Shown: positions 45,620-55,025, counted from the stretch's first letter. The stretch is 64,000 bases of DNA from Campylobacter concisus (GCF_003048595.2 NZ_CP049270.1:186001-250000); one strand, 5' to 3'. Numbers and translations are program-made. Notes: a model not told the origin generated them from the letters alone.

Positions 45620-46374
45620 TGAGCAAAGAGCTAGAGCTAGTTGAGGCGTTTTTAAGTATTCAAGGCGAGGGAGCTTACCAAGGCAGGCTCGCCATATTTT
45701 TACGCTTTTTAGGTTGCAACCTAAACTGCTCTGGCTTTGGCGTGCAAACAAAGTCTTTAAAAACCGGTGAAAGCCTACTAGGATGCGATAGTATAAGGGC
45801 TGTTTTTAAAGGGCATTTTGATCACAAAACATACAACGCAGATGAAATTTTAAGCTTAGTTGATGGGCTTTGCAAAGGCCTAAAGCAAAAACCTATCATT
45901 GTTTTGACAGGTGGTGAACCGCTCATCTGGCATGAAAATGAAAATTTTATAAATTTGGTAAAGAAATTGCTTGAAGATTATGAAGTGCATTTTGAGACAA
46001 ATGGCACGATTTTAGTTGATTTTACTAAATATGAAATTTATAAAAAATGCCATTTTGCACTTGGTGTAAAACTAGCAAATAGCGGAGTTAGCGAGCAAAA
46101 ACGCATAAATTTAGATGCTATTTTGGCTATTAAAAATAATGCAAGAAGTAGCTTTTTAAAATTTGTCCTATCACACTTTGACAAAAGCGAGTTAGACGAA
46201 ATTATAAATATAAAAAATCAAGTTGATTTGCCAGTTTGGTGTATGGCAATAGGGGCGAATAGAGCTGAGCTAAACGAAAATGCTTTAAAAACAGCAGAAT
46301 TTGCCATAAAGTATGGATTTAACTACTCGGAGCGTATCCACATCAGGCTTTGGAGCGATAAAGAAGGTGTTTGA
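45619..46374 (+). CDS. queE: 7-carboxy-7-deazaguanine synthase QueE
   Basis: A radical SAM enzyme of 251 residues for queuosine precursor synthesis. I start at the ATG at 45619 ([18 protein letters not shown]), overlapping the moaA stop. The IQGEG and LTGGEPLIW motifs are intact. The cluster region is unusual: GCNLNCSGFG with only two close cysteines, and the likely third ligand 19 residues further on in LLGCDSIRAV. The expected CX3CX2C motif is therefore replaced by a split form, with an insertion as in CX14CX2C QueE proteins but with the middle Cys moved. queD follows directly. Confidence 0.9.
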   Translation: MSKELELVEAFLSIQGEGAYQGRLAIFLRFLGCNLNCSGFGVQTKSLKTGESLLGCDSIRAVFKGHFDHKTYNADEILSLVDGLCKGLKQKPIIVLTGGEPLIWHENENFINLVKKLLEDYEVHFETNGTILVDFTKYEIYKKCHFALGVKLANSGVSEQKRINLDAILAIKNNARSSFLKFVLSHFDKSELDEIINIKNQVDLPVWCMAIGANRAELNENALKTAEFAIKYGFNYSERIHIRLWSDKEGV

Positions 46375-46955
46375 TGATTATTAGAAAGCTTTTTAGATTT
46401 GAAAATGCACATATTGTGAGATTTTGTAGCTCAAAGCGTTGCAGGACTAGCATCCACGGACACAGCTATGTGGCTGAAATTTTACTTAGCTCAAATTTTC
46501 TTGATAACGCCGGCATGGTTTATGACTTTGGCTTAATGAAGCAAAATATAAAAACGATCATTGATAGTTTTGATCACGCTACGACAATATTTTCAGGCGA
46601 TAATGATGAGTATAAAAATGATCTAAAAAAGCACTCGGCAAGATGGATCGAGATCCCGCTAAATCCAAGTGCAGAGCAGTTTTGTCGTATATTTTTTGTA
46701 CTCATAGAAAGACTGCTTGAGCTTAGCGTGATGAACAACGGCGAGCGTGAAGTGAAGCTTCATAGCATTATCGTGCATGAGACTGATACGGGCTATGCGC
46801 AGTGCTTTAAAGAGGACGCCGTAAATGCACAAATGGGCGAGATAAGGCTAGATGAGATCAAATTTTCAGACGCTATCATAGAAGAGTGGGAAGATAAAAA
46901 TTTATTCGAGAAAATGAAAAATAGGTTAAAAATAGAAATTCCAAAGGACGTTTGA
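46374..46955 (+). CDS. queD: 6-carboxy-tetrahydropterin synthase QueD
   Basis: A 193-residue enzyme making the QueE substrate from dihydroneopterin triphosphate. Signatures are FRFENAHIVRFC with the first zinc His, then SIHGHSYVAEI with the His pair, and YDFGLMKQNIKTIIDSFDHA. It is longer than typical QueD, with an acidic C-terminal extension. The ATG overlaps the queE stop (TGATG). Confidence 0.93.
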   Translation: MIIRKLFRFENAHIVRFCSSKRCRTSIHGHSYVAEILLSSNFLDNAGMVYDFGLMKQNIKTIIDSFDHATTIFSGDNDEYKNDLKKHSARWIEIPLNPSAEQFCRIFFVLIERLLELSVMNNGEREVKLHSIIVHETDTGYAQCFKEDAVNAQMGEIRLDEIKFSDAIIEEWEDKNLFEKMKNRLKIEIPKDV

Positions 46956-47158
46956 TGAAAAAAATTATAACTTCTTTTTTATTTATAGCCGGTCTATTTG
47001 TTGGTTGTGGAGATAAAGATGAGGCTAAAAATGATATTAGCGAGCCAGTGCCGAGTGACGTGACCATAGCCCAACCAGACGCAAATGTCACAATCGATGA
47101 ACAACTCCCGCCTGAGCCAGTCGTTGAAGAGAACGAGCCTTCTAAAGATAAAAAATGA
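46955..47158 (+). CDS. Small lipoprotein
   Basis: A 67-residue protein with a lipoprotein signal (MKKIITSFLFIAGLFVGCGD, lipobox VGC) and a short acidic, Pro-rich mature part. The ATG overlaps the queD stop (TGATG) and the end overlaps the next gene by four bases. Function unknown; likely envelope-anchored. Confidence 0.75.
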   Translation: MKKIITSFLFIAGLFVGCGDKDEAKNDISEPVPSDVTIAQPDANVTIDEQLPPEPVVEENEPSKDKK

Positions 47159-47556
47159 ACGAACATCTCTCCTCACTTTTTGCATACACTTTACCTTTTC
47201 ATGTGACATTTTTTTATATGCTTATTGCTTGCAATGTACTTTATTTGCTCATTAGTCAGTTTGGTAGCAATAGTAAAAACTATGTGCTTCGTATAAGATA
47301 TTTTTTACCGATTTATCATATGCTACTTAGTTTTCTTACGCTTACTGGACTTATTTTATGGGCGTATTATGGATATGGGTTTAAATTTAATGCCATAAAA
47401 ATGTTAGTCATCTTAATAATTTTAATCGCACTTAGTGCCATAGGTTTTAAAAGGCTAAAAATTTATGCAGCTAATGGCGACTTAGAAAAATTTAAAAAAT
47501 TCGCCCTTATTAAGGGATTTTTTGATCTTGTTTTAGTTATAGTTGCAGGGATTTAG
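47155..47556 (+). CDS. Conserved integral membrane protein
   Basis: A 133-residue protein with about four hydrophobic helices (residues 12-33, 50-68, 77-98 and 116-133) and no recognised motif. Overlaps the upstream lipoprotein gene as ATGA and ends immediately before rsmE. The position corresponds to C. jejuni Cj0157c as recalled. Confidence 0.8.
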   Translation: MNEHLSSLFAYTLPFHVTFFYMLIACNVLYLLISQFGSNSKNYVLRIRYFLPIYHMLLSFLTLTGLILWAYYGYGFKFNAIKMLVILIILIALSAIGFKRLKIYAANGDLEKFKKFALIKGFFDLVLVIVAGI

Positions 47557-48213
47557 ATGAAATTTTTATATGATAAAAATGCAGGTAATGAAAGCTTAAA
47601 GATAGTAAATGAAGCCTTTTTGCACCTAAAAGCTAGAAGAATGCAAGCTGGTGAGCGAATAAGTGTTAGAAATTTACGAGATTTTAAAGAGTATATTTAT
47701 GAAATTGATGAGATTGATAGGCGAAGTGCGAGCTTAAGTCTTGTCTTTGCCAGCTTAAATGGCGAGCAAAAATTCGACTTTACGATCGCTTGGGCTATCG
47801 TCGATCCAAAGACGATTGAAAAGACATTGCCATTTTTAAACGAACTTGGTGTTGGTAAAATAGCTTTTGTCTATACTAAATTTTCTCAGGCAAATTTTAA
47901 GATAGATATCGAGAGGCTAAACTACATAAATGCTCTCTCTTGCGAGCAGTGTGGGCGAACTTCACTAATGGAGTTTGAAGTTTATAAAAATTTGGACGAG
48001 CTAATGAGTGTTTATAAAAATGTCTCAGCTATAAATTTTGGTGGTAAAAGTTTAAATGAGAAAAAAGATGATGAGCTTTTAATAATCGGTCCAGAGGGTG
48101 GATTTAGCGAGGATGAGACGGCTAAATTTAAAAATAGCTACTGCCTAAATACTAAAAATATCTTAAGATCACAGACTGCGGTTATCTCAGTAGCGGCAAA
48201 ATTCCTAGCTTAA
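47557..48213 (+). CDS. rsmE: 16S rRNA (uracil1498-N3)-methyltransferase RsmE
   Basis: A 218-residue SPOUT-fold methyltransferase. The knot motifs are IIGPEGGFSEDETAKF near residue 173 and NILRSQTAVISVAAKFL at the end. The N-terminal PUA-like part includes GERISVRNLRDFKEYIYEI. It starts directly at the preceding stop and precedes rpmE and rsmI. Confidence 0.94.
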   Translation: MKFLYDKNAGNESLKIVNEAFLHLKARRMQAGERISVRNLRDFKEYIYEIDEIDRRSASLSLVFASLNGEQKFDFTIAWAIVDPKTIEKTLPFLNELGVGKIAFVYTKFSQANFKIDIERLNYINALSCEQCGRTSLMEFEVYKNLDELMSVYKNVSAINFGGKSLNEKKDDELLIIGPEGGFSEDETAKFKNSYCLNTKNILRSQTAVISVAAKFLA

Positions 48214-48240
48214 TTTATTTGATTTTTAGATTTCTTTTTA

Positions 48241-48246
48241 TATAAT
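48241..48246 (+). promoter_or_regulatory. rpmE: -10 element for rpmE
   Basis: TTTCTTTTTATATAATCAG contains a perfect TATAAT about 50 bases before the rpmE start, with a T-rich upstream tract. Confidence 0.65.
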
Positions 48247-48296
48247 CAGCAACTTTTAATGTAGATAATTAGCCCAAAAATAATAAAGGAAAAATG

Positions 48297-48497
48297 ATGA
48301 AAAAAGATATCCATCCAGAATACGTAGATTGCACTGTAACTTGTGCTTGCGGAAACACTTTTAAAACAAAGTCAAACAAAAGCGAGATCAGGATTGACAT
48401 TTGCGACAAGTGCCACCCATTTTTCACAGGCAGCGAAAAGATAGTTGATAGTGCTGGCCGTGTTGAGAAATTTAAGAAAAAATACGCTCAAAAATAA
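48297..48497 (+). CDS. rpmE: Ribosomal protein L31 (zinc-binding form)
   Basis: A 66-residue large-subunit protein. [20 protein letters not shown] is diagnostic, with the zinc cysteines in CACGN and [14 protein letters not shown]. It is the C+ type. Two ATG codons are adjacent; I choose the second (48297) because AAGGA lies six bases before it and the family starts MKKDIHP. Confidence 0.96.
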
Positions 48498-48500
48498 GCC

Positions 48501-49316
48501 TTGCTCTACTTTATTCCTACTCCAATAGGAAATTTAGAAGATATCTCGCTTCGTGCGATTAGAATTTTGCGTGAATGCGAGATAGCTATTTGCGAAGATA
48601 CAAGAGTCTGCAAAAGTCTTATAAACTTGCTAAATGAACGTTTTGACGCAAGTATAAATATATCAAAATTTATTCCACTTCACACCCATAACGAAGATGA
48701 CTTTTTCACAAATTTAAGTGATGATTTTTTTAGCAGAAATGTAGCCTACATGAGCGATGCTGGTATGCCAGGTATCAGCGATCCTGGAGTAAGTCTAGTA
48801 AGATACGCTCAAAAAAATGATATCAAATACGAAATTTTAAGCGGAGCAAACGCCGCACTTCTAAGCGTGGTCGCAAGCGGGCTTTGCGATAAAGAATTTG
48901 TTTTCCTAGGCTTTTTACCAAATACCGGCAGAGACAGAGCTTTAGCTATACAAAATGCTTTAAATTTAGCCTATCCAGCCGTGATCTATGAAAGCCCAAA
49001 ACGCATACTAGGCTTAGTACAAAGTATCGCAAATCTAGAGCCTGAGAGAGAAATTTTTGCCATAAAAGAGGCCACAAAAAAATTTGAGAGTAAGTTTAAA
49101 GATAGTGCTAAAAATTTAGTCCAAATTTTAGAAAAAGCAAATTTAAGTGGAGAGTGGGCGATTGTCATCTCAAAAAGTGACAAAACAGCCACTCAAAATA
49201 TCACAAAAGATGAGATACTTTTGCTTGATCTTGCTCCAAAAGTAAAAGCAAAATTGCTTAACAAAATAACTGGAGAAGATGTAAAAAAGATATATGATGA
49301 ACTTACGAAAGCTTAA
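48501..49316 (+). CDS. rsmI: 16S rRNA 2'-O-ribose C1402 methyltransferase RsmI
   Basis: A 271-residue methyltransferase. It begins at TTG (MLYFIPTPIGNLEDISLRA) three bases after rpmE. Family motifs are CEDTRVCKSLINLL, YMSDAGMPGISDPGVSLVR near residue 90 and IYESPKRILGL near 165. It has a tetrapyrrole-methylase fold. Part of the rpmE transcript. Confidence 0.95.
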   Translation: MLYFIPTPIGNLEDISLRAIRILRECEIAICEDTRVCKSLINLLNERFDASINISKFIPLHTHNEDDFFTNLSDDFFSRNVAYMSDAGMPGISDPGVSLVRYAQKNDIKYEILSGANAALLSVVASGLCDKEFVFLGFLPNTGRDRALAIQNALNLAYPAVIYESPKRILGLVQSIANLEPEREIFAIKEATKKFESKFKDSAKNLVQILEKANLSGEWAIVISKSDKTATQNITKDEILLLDLAPKVKAKLLNKITGEDVKKIYDELTKA

Positions 49317-49427
49317 ATTATAGGCCGCAAAACTACTAAGTGACATTGAAACGAAAGTGTAAAATTTACTCTAGTTACATACAAAAATAAGTTAAATTTT
49401 AATTGACTTTAGCTACCATAAGTTACC

Positions 49428-50108
49428 ATGATAATATACGGAAAACAACTATTTTTACATATTTTGAACAAGCGACCACAGATATTAGAAGAGATATATC
49501 TATCAAAAGAGTGTGACAAAAAACTCTTCTATAAAATTTGTGGTACGGGCAAAAAAATTATTCGCGTGGATAATCAAAAAGCGCAGTCTTTAGCTCGCGG
49601 TGGAAACCATCAAGGTTTTTTAGCGAATGTTAGTGAGTTTGAATTTTCAGATATTACTGAGCTTAAAAAGCTAAATTTTATCGCCATTCTTTACGGCATA
49701 AGCGATGTTGGCAATATCGGTGCTATCGCTAGAAGTGCTTATGCTCTAGGCTGCGAAGGTCTTGTGATAGTGGCAAAAAGTATAAATATGCAAGGCGTTT
49801 TAAGATCAAGTAGCGGCGCTGCCTATGAGATACCAATAGCGATTTTTGAAGATGGGCTTAGTTTGCTAAATGAACTAAAGCAATTTGGCTTTAAAATTTA
49901 TGCAACAGCAAGTAATGGCAAAAACGTAAAAGAGATGAAGTTTGCCGGTAAAAGAGCTTTGGTGATGGGCTCAGAGGGCGAAGGCATACCGCAAAAAGCT
50001 CTAGCAAAGTGTGATGAGTGTATTGGTATAAAGTTAAAAGAGGGCTGGGACTCCTTAAATGTAAGTGCAGCTTTTGCAATAATTTGTGACAGGATGATAG
50101 ATGAATGA
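49428..50108 (+). CDS. rlmB: TrmH-family 2'-O-ribose rRNA methyltransferase (RlmB type)
   Basis: A 226-residue SPOUT methyltransferase that modifies the 23S rRNA ribose, probably G2251. The N-terminal L30e-like substrate domain precedes the knot motifs: GISDVGNIGAIARSAYALG, RALVMGSEGEGIP and WDSLNVSAAFAII. The 111-base gap upstream is AT-rich, without an evident perfect promoter. The gene overlaps the next one by eight bases. Confidence 0.92.
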   Translation: MIIYGKQLFLHILNKRPQILEEIYLSKECDKKLFYKICGTGKKIIRVDNQKAQSLARGGNHQGFLANVSEFEFSDITELKKLNFIAILYGISDVGNIGAIARSAYALGCEGLVIVAKSINMQGVLRSSSGAAYEIPIAIFEDGLSLLNELKQFGFKIYATASNGKNVKEMKFAGKRALVMGSEGEGIPQKALAKCDECIGIKLKEGWDSLNVSAAFAIICDRMIDE

Positions 50109-51042
50109 ATTAGAGAATTTAAAAGAGATAGGTATAAAGGAAATTTCACGTAAAACGCATATTGAGCCTACATTTTTACAATATATTTTTGATAAAAATT
50201 TTGAAAAATTATCACGTTTAAACATTAGAGGTTATGCCAAAATTTTACAACGTGAATATGATGTTGATTTGAGCGAATTGCTCGCTGAATATGATGCCTT
50301 TATGCAAGAAAACACTCCAGATGAGAGTCACAAAACTAAAGTTACTCCAAAAATTTCTTCTTACACTCCAAAAGATATTACCATACAAAAACAAAGCGGT
50401 AGTGGCGGTGCTGGATTTTTATTTTGGCTCATCATTTTAGCTATTATCGCTGGTGGGGCATATCATTTTGATGCTTACAAATATATCGAGAATTTTTTAT
50501 CGTTTTTAAATGACGAGAATAAAAGCGTGAGCTATTCGCAGTCAAGTATAGTAAATGAGGTGAAGAAAAATATCATCGATACAAATATCACCATCTCTCA
50601 AAATAGCCCTAAAATAGAAGCAAACATATCAAACGTAAAAATTTCAGCTCCAGTTGAGCAAAATGTGACAACAAGTCCTGCAAACATGGAGCAAAATGTT
50701 GTGAAGCCAAGCATGGTAGCTCAGCCAGCTCCTAAGATAGAGCAAAACATTACAAAGCCACTAAATGAGGCGGTTATTACACCAAAACAACGTGTCTGGA
50801 TAGGGATAATTAATCTTGAAAATGGTCAAAAAGTATCAAACGACACAAGTAAAAGCATAAATATAAATTTAGACCAAAGACAGCTCGTAGTTTGTGGAAA
50901 TGGCAACATTGAGCTAAAGATCGGCGATAAGGTAACAAAATATAATCCAAGTCGTCCAGCTAGATTTTTAGTGGAAAATGGAGAGATGAAATTTGTGAGC
51001 TATGATGAGTTTGTAGAACTTAACAAGGGTAAATCTTGGTAA
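50101..51042 (+). CDS. RodZ-like membrane protein (cytoplasmic helical domain, one TM, periplasmic domain)
   Basis: A 313-residue protein with a RodZ-type layout: a cytoplasmic helical domain (residues 1-75), a glycine-rich joint (KQSGSGGAGF), one membrane helix (about 105-125), a low-complexity linker and a compact beta-rich C-terminal domain. The linker contains a repeated element, EQNVTTS, EQNVVKP and EQNITKP. The role may be in cell shape or the envelope; RodZ itself is not certain. It overlaps rlmB by eight bases and the next gene by seven. Confidence 0.75.
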   Translation: MNELENLKEIGIKEISRKTHIEPTFLQYIFDKNFEKLSRLNIRGYAKILQREYDVDLSELLAEYDAFMQENTPDESHKTKVTPKISSYTPKDITIQKQSGSGGAGFLFWLIILAIIAGGAYHFDAYKYIENFLSFLNDENKSVSYSQSSIVNEVKKNIIDTNITISQNSPKIEANISNVKISAPVEQNVTTSPANMEQNVVKPSMVAQPAPKIEQNITKPLNEAVITPKQRVWIGIINLENGQKVSNDTSKSININLDQRQLVVCGNGNIELKIGDKVTKYNPSRPARFLVENGEMKFVSYDEFVELNKGKSW

Positions 51043-51818
51043 GAAAAATAGCGATTTTCACCGCTTTTAGTGTATTTGCCTATGCTTTTAGCTTACAAAC
51101 TAGTGCAAGTGCTTTAAGCAATGTTGAAAATGTGCAAATCTCTTTAGAAAATTTAGACCAAAATGGCTCACTCAATGTCAATGAGCTAGTATTAAGATTA
51201 AAACAAAACTCAAGTTACGATAGCATTTCATTTGGTTCAAATAGTTTGAATTTAAAATTTATAAGCGAGCAAAAAGTTCCTTCTATATTATTTGTAAAAT
51301 CAATAAATTCAACTCTGGATGATGCCAACATAAGTATCTCAAGGATAAATTCTCTAAAAAATGGAGATCAAATTTTTTATGGAATTTCAGCCATAAAAAA
51401 TGGCGGAATAGATCCAAGTTTATTAAGCTTAGCGCTTAGTCAAAACGGTTTTAAAATTTTAGGATTTGATAGAGTTGATGGTAATTTAGAGATATTTTTA
51501 GATGCTCAGAATATGATTCTTAAGGCTACAAAGGTAAATTTTGACGAAGAGACGCCACTTTTAAAAAGCGGTGGTACTTATTTTGTTGATGTTGAGGGTG
51601 CAAGTAGTCTGGATATCGCATCAAAAGAGTCAAATAGATGGATGCCACTTGTTAGGATTTATGATAAAAATTTAAATCAGATCGACTCTATAAAAGAAGA
51701 GCAAGCAAAAACCGCCATTTCTATAAATTTAGCAATAGGCGCAAAATACGCATTAATTAGCGACAATGTTGATATAAATAATATAAAAAATGAGATAATT
51801 ATTAAGCTTATAAAATAG
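51036..51818 (+). CDS. Exported periplasmic protein, conserved hypothetical
   Basis: A 260-residue protein starting at TTG with AAGGG about eight bases upstream. It has a Sec signal peptide (MVRKIAIFTAFSVFAYAFSL) ending near residue 20. The mature part is Asn/Ser/Leu-rich and looks beta-sandwich-like, with no recognised motif. It overlaps the RodZ-like gene by seven bases, suggesting the two products work together in the periplasm. C. jejuni Cj0151c is the recalled equivalent. Confidence 0.78.
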   Translation: MVRKIAIFTAFSVFAYAFSLQTSASALSNVENVQISLENLDQNGSLNVNELVLRLKQNSSYDSISFGSNSLNLKFISEQKVPSILFVKSINSTLDDANISISRINSLKNGDQIFYGISAIKNGGIDPSLLSLALSQNGFKILGFDRVDGNLEIFLDAQNMILKATKVNFDEETPLLKSGGTYFVDVEGASSLDIASKESNRWMPLVRIYDKNLNQIDSIKEEQAKTAISINLAIGAKYALISDNVDINNIKNEIIIKLIK

Positions 51819-51827
51819 GAGTAAGCA

Positions 51828-53036
51828 GTGTTTGATGAGATAAGATTTAATACAATTGAGCGTTTGCCAAACTACGTTTTTGCCGAAGTAAATGCAATAA
51901 AAATGGCTGCACGAAGAGCTGGCGAGGACATCATCGACTTTTCTATGGGTAATCCTGAGGGTAGAACGCCACAGCACATTGTCGATAAACTATGTGAAAG
52001 CGCGCAAAAGGACAAGACTCACGGCTACTCAGCCAGTGCTGGAATTTACAAGCTCCGCCTTGCCATTTGCAACTGGTACAAAAGAAAATACGGCGTAAAT
52101 TTAGACCCAGATACCGAAGCAGTCGCCACGATGGGTAGCAAAGAGGGCTTTGTTCACTTAGCTCAAGCCGTGATAAACCCAGGCGATGTGGCTATCGTGC
52201 CTGATCCTGCTTATCCGATACACACGCAAGCGTTTTTATTTGCTGGCGGAAGTGTCGCAAAGATGCCACTTCACTACAATGATAAATTTGAGCTAGATGA
52301 GAATAAATTTTTTGAAAATTTGATCCAAACTATACATGCAAGCTCACCAAAGCCAAAATATGTAGTTGTAAATTTCCCTCACAATCCAACGACCGTGACA
52401 GTGCAAAAGAGCTTTTACGAGCGCCTTGTAAGCATCGCAAAACAAGAGAGATTTTACGTCATATCTGACATCGCCTACGCTGATCTTACATTTGATGGTT
52501 ACAAAACGCCAAGTATCTTTGAAGTAGATGGCGCAAAAGATGTCGCAGTCGAGTGCTACACACTTTCAAAAAGCTATAACATGGCTGGCTGGAGAGTTGG
52601 CTTTATGTGCGGAAATAAAAGGCTTTGTGCTGCACTTAAAAAGATAAAATCATGGGTTGATTACGGTATGTTTACGCCGATACAGGTGGCTGCCACAGTT
52701 GCACTTGATGGCGATCAAAGCTGCGTTGAAGAGATACGCCAAATTTATGAAAAAAGAAGAGATGTGATGATAGAGGCCTTTGCCCAGGCTGGCTGGGAGC
52801 TTAAAAAACCAAGCTCTAGTATGTTTATCTGGGCAAAGCTACCATCAAAAGTTAGTCATCTGGGCAGCCTTGAGTTTTCAAAGCAGCTTCTTACAAAAGC
52901 ATCGGTTGCCGTTAGCCCGGGTATTGGTTTTGGCGAGGGCGGAAACGACTATGTGCGTCTAGCTCTTATCGAAAATGAAAATAGAATAAGACAAGCAGCA
53001 AGAAATATAAAAAAATATTTGAAAGAATTTGAATGA
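51828..53036 (+). CDS. Class I/II aminotransferase (LL-diaminopimelate/alanine type)
   Basis: A 402-residue PLP enzyme. It starts at GTG with TAGGAG nine bases upstream. The PLP Lys lies in YTLSKSYNMAGWRVGFM near residue 247. The arginine clamp is near the C-terminus (YVRLALIENENRIRQA). Substrate assignment is not possible from sequence alone; a position just before homoserine dehydrogenase suggests aspartate-family amino-acid metabolism. The stop overlaps the hom start by four bases. Confidence 0.9.
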   Translation: MFDEIRFNTIERLPNYVFAEVNAIKMAARRAGEDIIDFSMGNPEGRTPQHIVDKLCESAQKDKTHGYSASAGIYKLRLAICNWYKRKYGVNLDPDTEAVATMGSKEGFVHLAQAVINPGDVAIVPDPAYPIHTQAFLFAGGSVAKMPLHYNDKFELDENKFFENLIQTIHASSPKPKYVVVNFPHNPTTVTVQKSFYERLVSIAKQERFYVISDIAYADLTFDGYKTPSIFEVDGAKDVAVECYTLSKSYNMAGWRVGFMCGNKRLCAALKKIKSWVDYGMFTPIQVAATVALDGDQSCVEEIRQIYEKRRDVMIEAFAQAGWELKKPSSSMFIWAKLPSKVSHLGSLEFSKQLLTKASVAVSPGIGFGEGGNDYVRLALIENENRIRQAARNIKKYLKEFE

Positions 53037-54295
53037 ATGTAGCGATATTAGGCGTTGGAACCGTCGGTGAGTCAGTTGCTAAAATTTTACTAAAAAATAA
53101 AAAGCTAATCGCAGCAAGAAGTGGCGAAGAGATAGTGCCAGTCATCGGAGTGGTTAGAAATTTAAATAAAAAAAGAGATGCTGACATCCCTTTAACTGAC
53201 GATATAAATAGCGTCATAAACCGCGATGATATCGACGTTTTTGTCGAACTTATGGGTGGTGTGAAAGAGCCTTTTAGAGTTGTGAGTGAAATTTTAAAGC
53301 GAAAAAAAGCAGTTGTGACCGCAAACAAAGCACTTCTGGCCTATCATAGATACGCCCTACAAAATTTAGCCAAAAATATACCATTTGGTTTTGAGGCAAG
53401 TGTAGCTGGTGGCGTGCCGATCATTAGAGCCTTAAGGGAAGGCTTAAGCGCAAACCATATCGTTAGTATAAATGGCATACTAAACGGAACTAGTAACTTT
53501 ATCCTAACCTCGATGATGGACGAGGGCTCAAATTTTAAAGACGCACTTAAAAAGGCGCAAGAGCTCGGATACGCTGAGGCTGATCCTACTTTTGACGTGG
53601 GAGGCTTTGATACGGCTCATAAGCTACTTATCTTAGCAAGCATCGCATACGGTGTGCATGGCGATCCAGAGGATATTTTGATCGAAGGAATAAAAGGTAT
53701 TACACCTGAAGATATATTTTTTGCAAAAGATTTTGAATACTCAATAAAACTTCTGGCCATTGCCAAAAAAAGTGAGGGTAAAATCGAGCTACGCGTACAT
53801 CCAGCACTTGTGCCACAAAATAAAATGATAGCAAAGGCAAGTGGCGTGACAAATGCGATCAGTGTCGTTGGCGAGGTCGTTGGTGAGACGATGTACTATG
53901 GACCTGGAGCTGGCGGCGATGCAACGGCAAGCGCGGTGATCAGCGATCTTATCGACATCGCAAGAGATAGCAAATCGCCGATGCTAGGATATAAAGCACC
54001 ATTTGAATTAAATACGCTTGAGCTACTTGACCGCGATAGGATAAAGACAAAGTATTACTTTAGATTAAAAGTCGAAGATAAAATGGGTGTGCTAGCAAAG
54101 ATTACAAATTTAATGAGCGAAAATAATTTATCGATTGATAGCATACTTCAAAAACCAAAAGATGAGAGCGAATTTGCGGTATTGTTTTTTACGACACATA
54201 CGAGTCTTGAGGCTGATGTAAGAAGGACAATTGAAATTTTAAAAGAGCAAGAGTATATAAAAGAAGAGCCATTTATGATGAGGATCGAGGAGTAG
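53033..54295 (+). CDS. hom: Homoserine dehydrogenase
   Basis: A 420-residue NAD(P)-dependent enzyme reducing aspartate semialdehyde to homoserine. The Rossmann motif is ILGVGTVGESVAKIL. The catalytic region is GFEASVAGGVPIIRAL with INGILNGTSNFIL near residue 145. A C-terminal ACT domain (about 345-420, KMGVLAKITNLMSENNLSID) implies feedback control by threonine. Overlaps the aminotransferase as ATGA. Confidence 0.96.
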   Translation: MNVAILGVGTVGESVAKILLKNKKLIAARSGEEIVPVIGVVRNLNKKRDADIPLTDDINSVINRDDIDVFVELMGGVKEPFRVVSEILKRKKAVVTANKALLAYHRYALQNLAKNIPFGFEASVAGGVPIIRALREGLSANHIVSINGILNGTSNFILTSMMDEGSNFKDALKKAQELGYAEADPTFDVGGFDTAHKLLILASIAYGVHGDPEDILIEGIKGITPEDIFFAKDFEYSIKLLAIAKKSEGKIELRVHPALVPQNKMIAKASGVTNAISVVGEVVGETMYYGPGAGGDATASAVISDLIDIARDSKSPMLGYKAPFELNTLELLDRDRIKTKYYFRLKVEDKMGVLAKITNLMSENNLSIDSILQKPKDESEFAVLFFTTHTSLEADVRRTIEILKEQEYIKEEPFMMRIEE

Positions 54296-54296
54296 C

Positions 54297-54638
54297 TTGG
54301 GGTTAAAAGAGTATCTCTTCGGTAAAAACTCAGAAGATAGGGCGTGTGAATTTTTACAAAAGCTTGGTTTTGTCATTTTAGAGAGAAATTTTTACTCTAA
54401 ATTTGGCGAGATCGACATTATCGCGTTAAGTAGTGATAAAATTTTACACTTCATAGAGGTAAAAGCAACTAGCGGAGAATATGAAGTAGAATACCGATTA
54501 AATAAGACAAAATATATAAAAATTTTAAAAACTATAAATTTTTATATGATGAAAAATGAGTCAAAAAGAGATTTCCAAGTTGATTTGCTCGTCATAAAAA
54601 ATGAAGATTTAGAACTGATAGAAAATATTAGTTTATAA
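54297..54638 (+). CDS. yraN: YraN family protein (UPF0102, nuclease-like fold)
   Basis: A 113-residue protein. Motifs GFVILERNFYSKFGEIDIIA and ILHFIEVKAT carry the conserved E-D-ExK residues of a restriction-endonuclease-like fold. The start is TTG, one base after the hom stop. Biochemical function in Campylobacter is unknown. Confidence 0.9.
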   Translation: MGLKEYLFGKNSEDRACEFLQKLGFVILERNFYSKFGEIDIIALSSDKILHFIEVKATSGEYEVEYRLNKTKYIKILKTINFYMMKNESKRDFQVDLLVIKNEDLELIENISL

Positions 54639-54676
54639 TAAAATTTATTATTTAGATAAAATTTAAATTTAATTTG

Positions 54677-54682
54677 TATAAT
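54677..54682 (+). promoter_or_regulatory. trxA: -10 element for trxA
   Basis: AATTTGTATAATTGCC contains a perfect TATAAT 28 bases before the trxA ATG, preceded by a TTTG extension. Confidence 0.65.
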
Positions 54683-54710
54683 TGCCACATTTTAAAAATA
54701 AGGAGAAAAA

Positions 54711-55025
54711 ATGGGAAAATACATCGAACTTACAAAAGAAAATTTTGATGTTACAAAAGAAGGAGTTGCTTTAGTAGATTTTTGGGCTCCATGGTGCGGA
54801 CCTTGCCGTATGCTAGCTCCAGTGATTGAAGAGCTTGCTGAAGACTTTGACGGCAAAGCAAAAATTTGCAAGGTAAACACTGATGAAGTGCAAGATCTTG
54901 CAGTTGAGTTTGGCATCAGATCGATCCCAACATTGCTATTTTTCAAAAATGGCGAGCTAGTTGAGCAAATGGTCGGTGCACAGTCAAAACAAGCCCTAAC
55001 TGACAAACTAAATTCGCTTCTTTAA
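54711..55025 (+). CDS. trxA: Thioredoxin TrxA
   Basis: A 104-residue thioredoxin with the active site WAPWCGPCRML near residue 30 and the cis-Pro loop IRSIPTLLFF. AAGGAG precedes the ATG. The stop overlaps the next gene (TAATG). With trxB two genes downstream this forms a thioredoxin operon. Confidence 0.97.
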   Translation: MGKYIELTKENFDVTKEGVALVDFWAPWCGPCRMLAPVIEELAEDFDGKAKICKVNTDEVQDLAVEFGIRSIPTLLFFKNGELVEQMVGAQSKQALTDKLNSLL

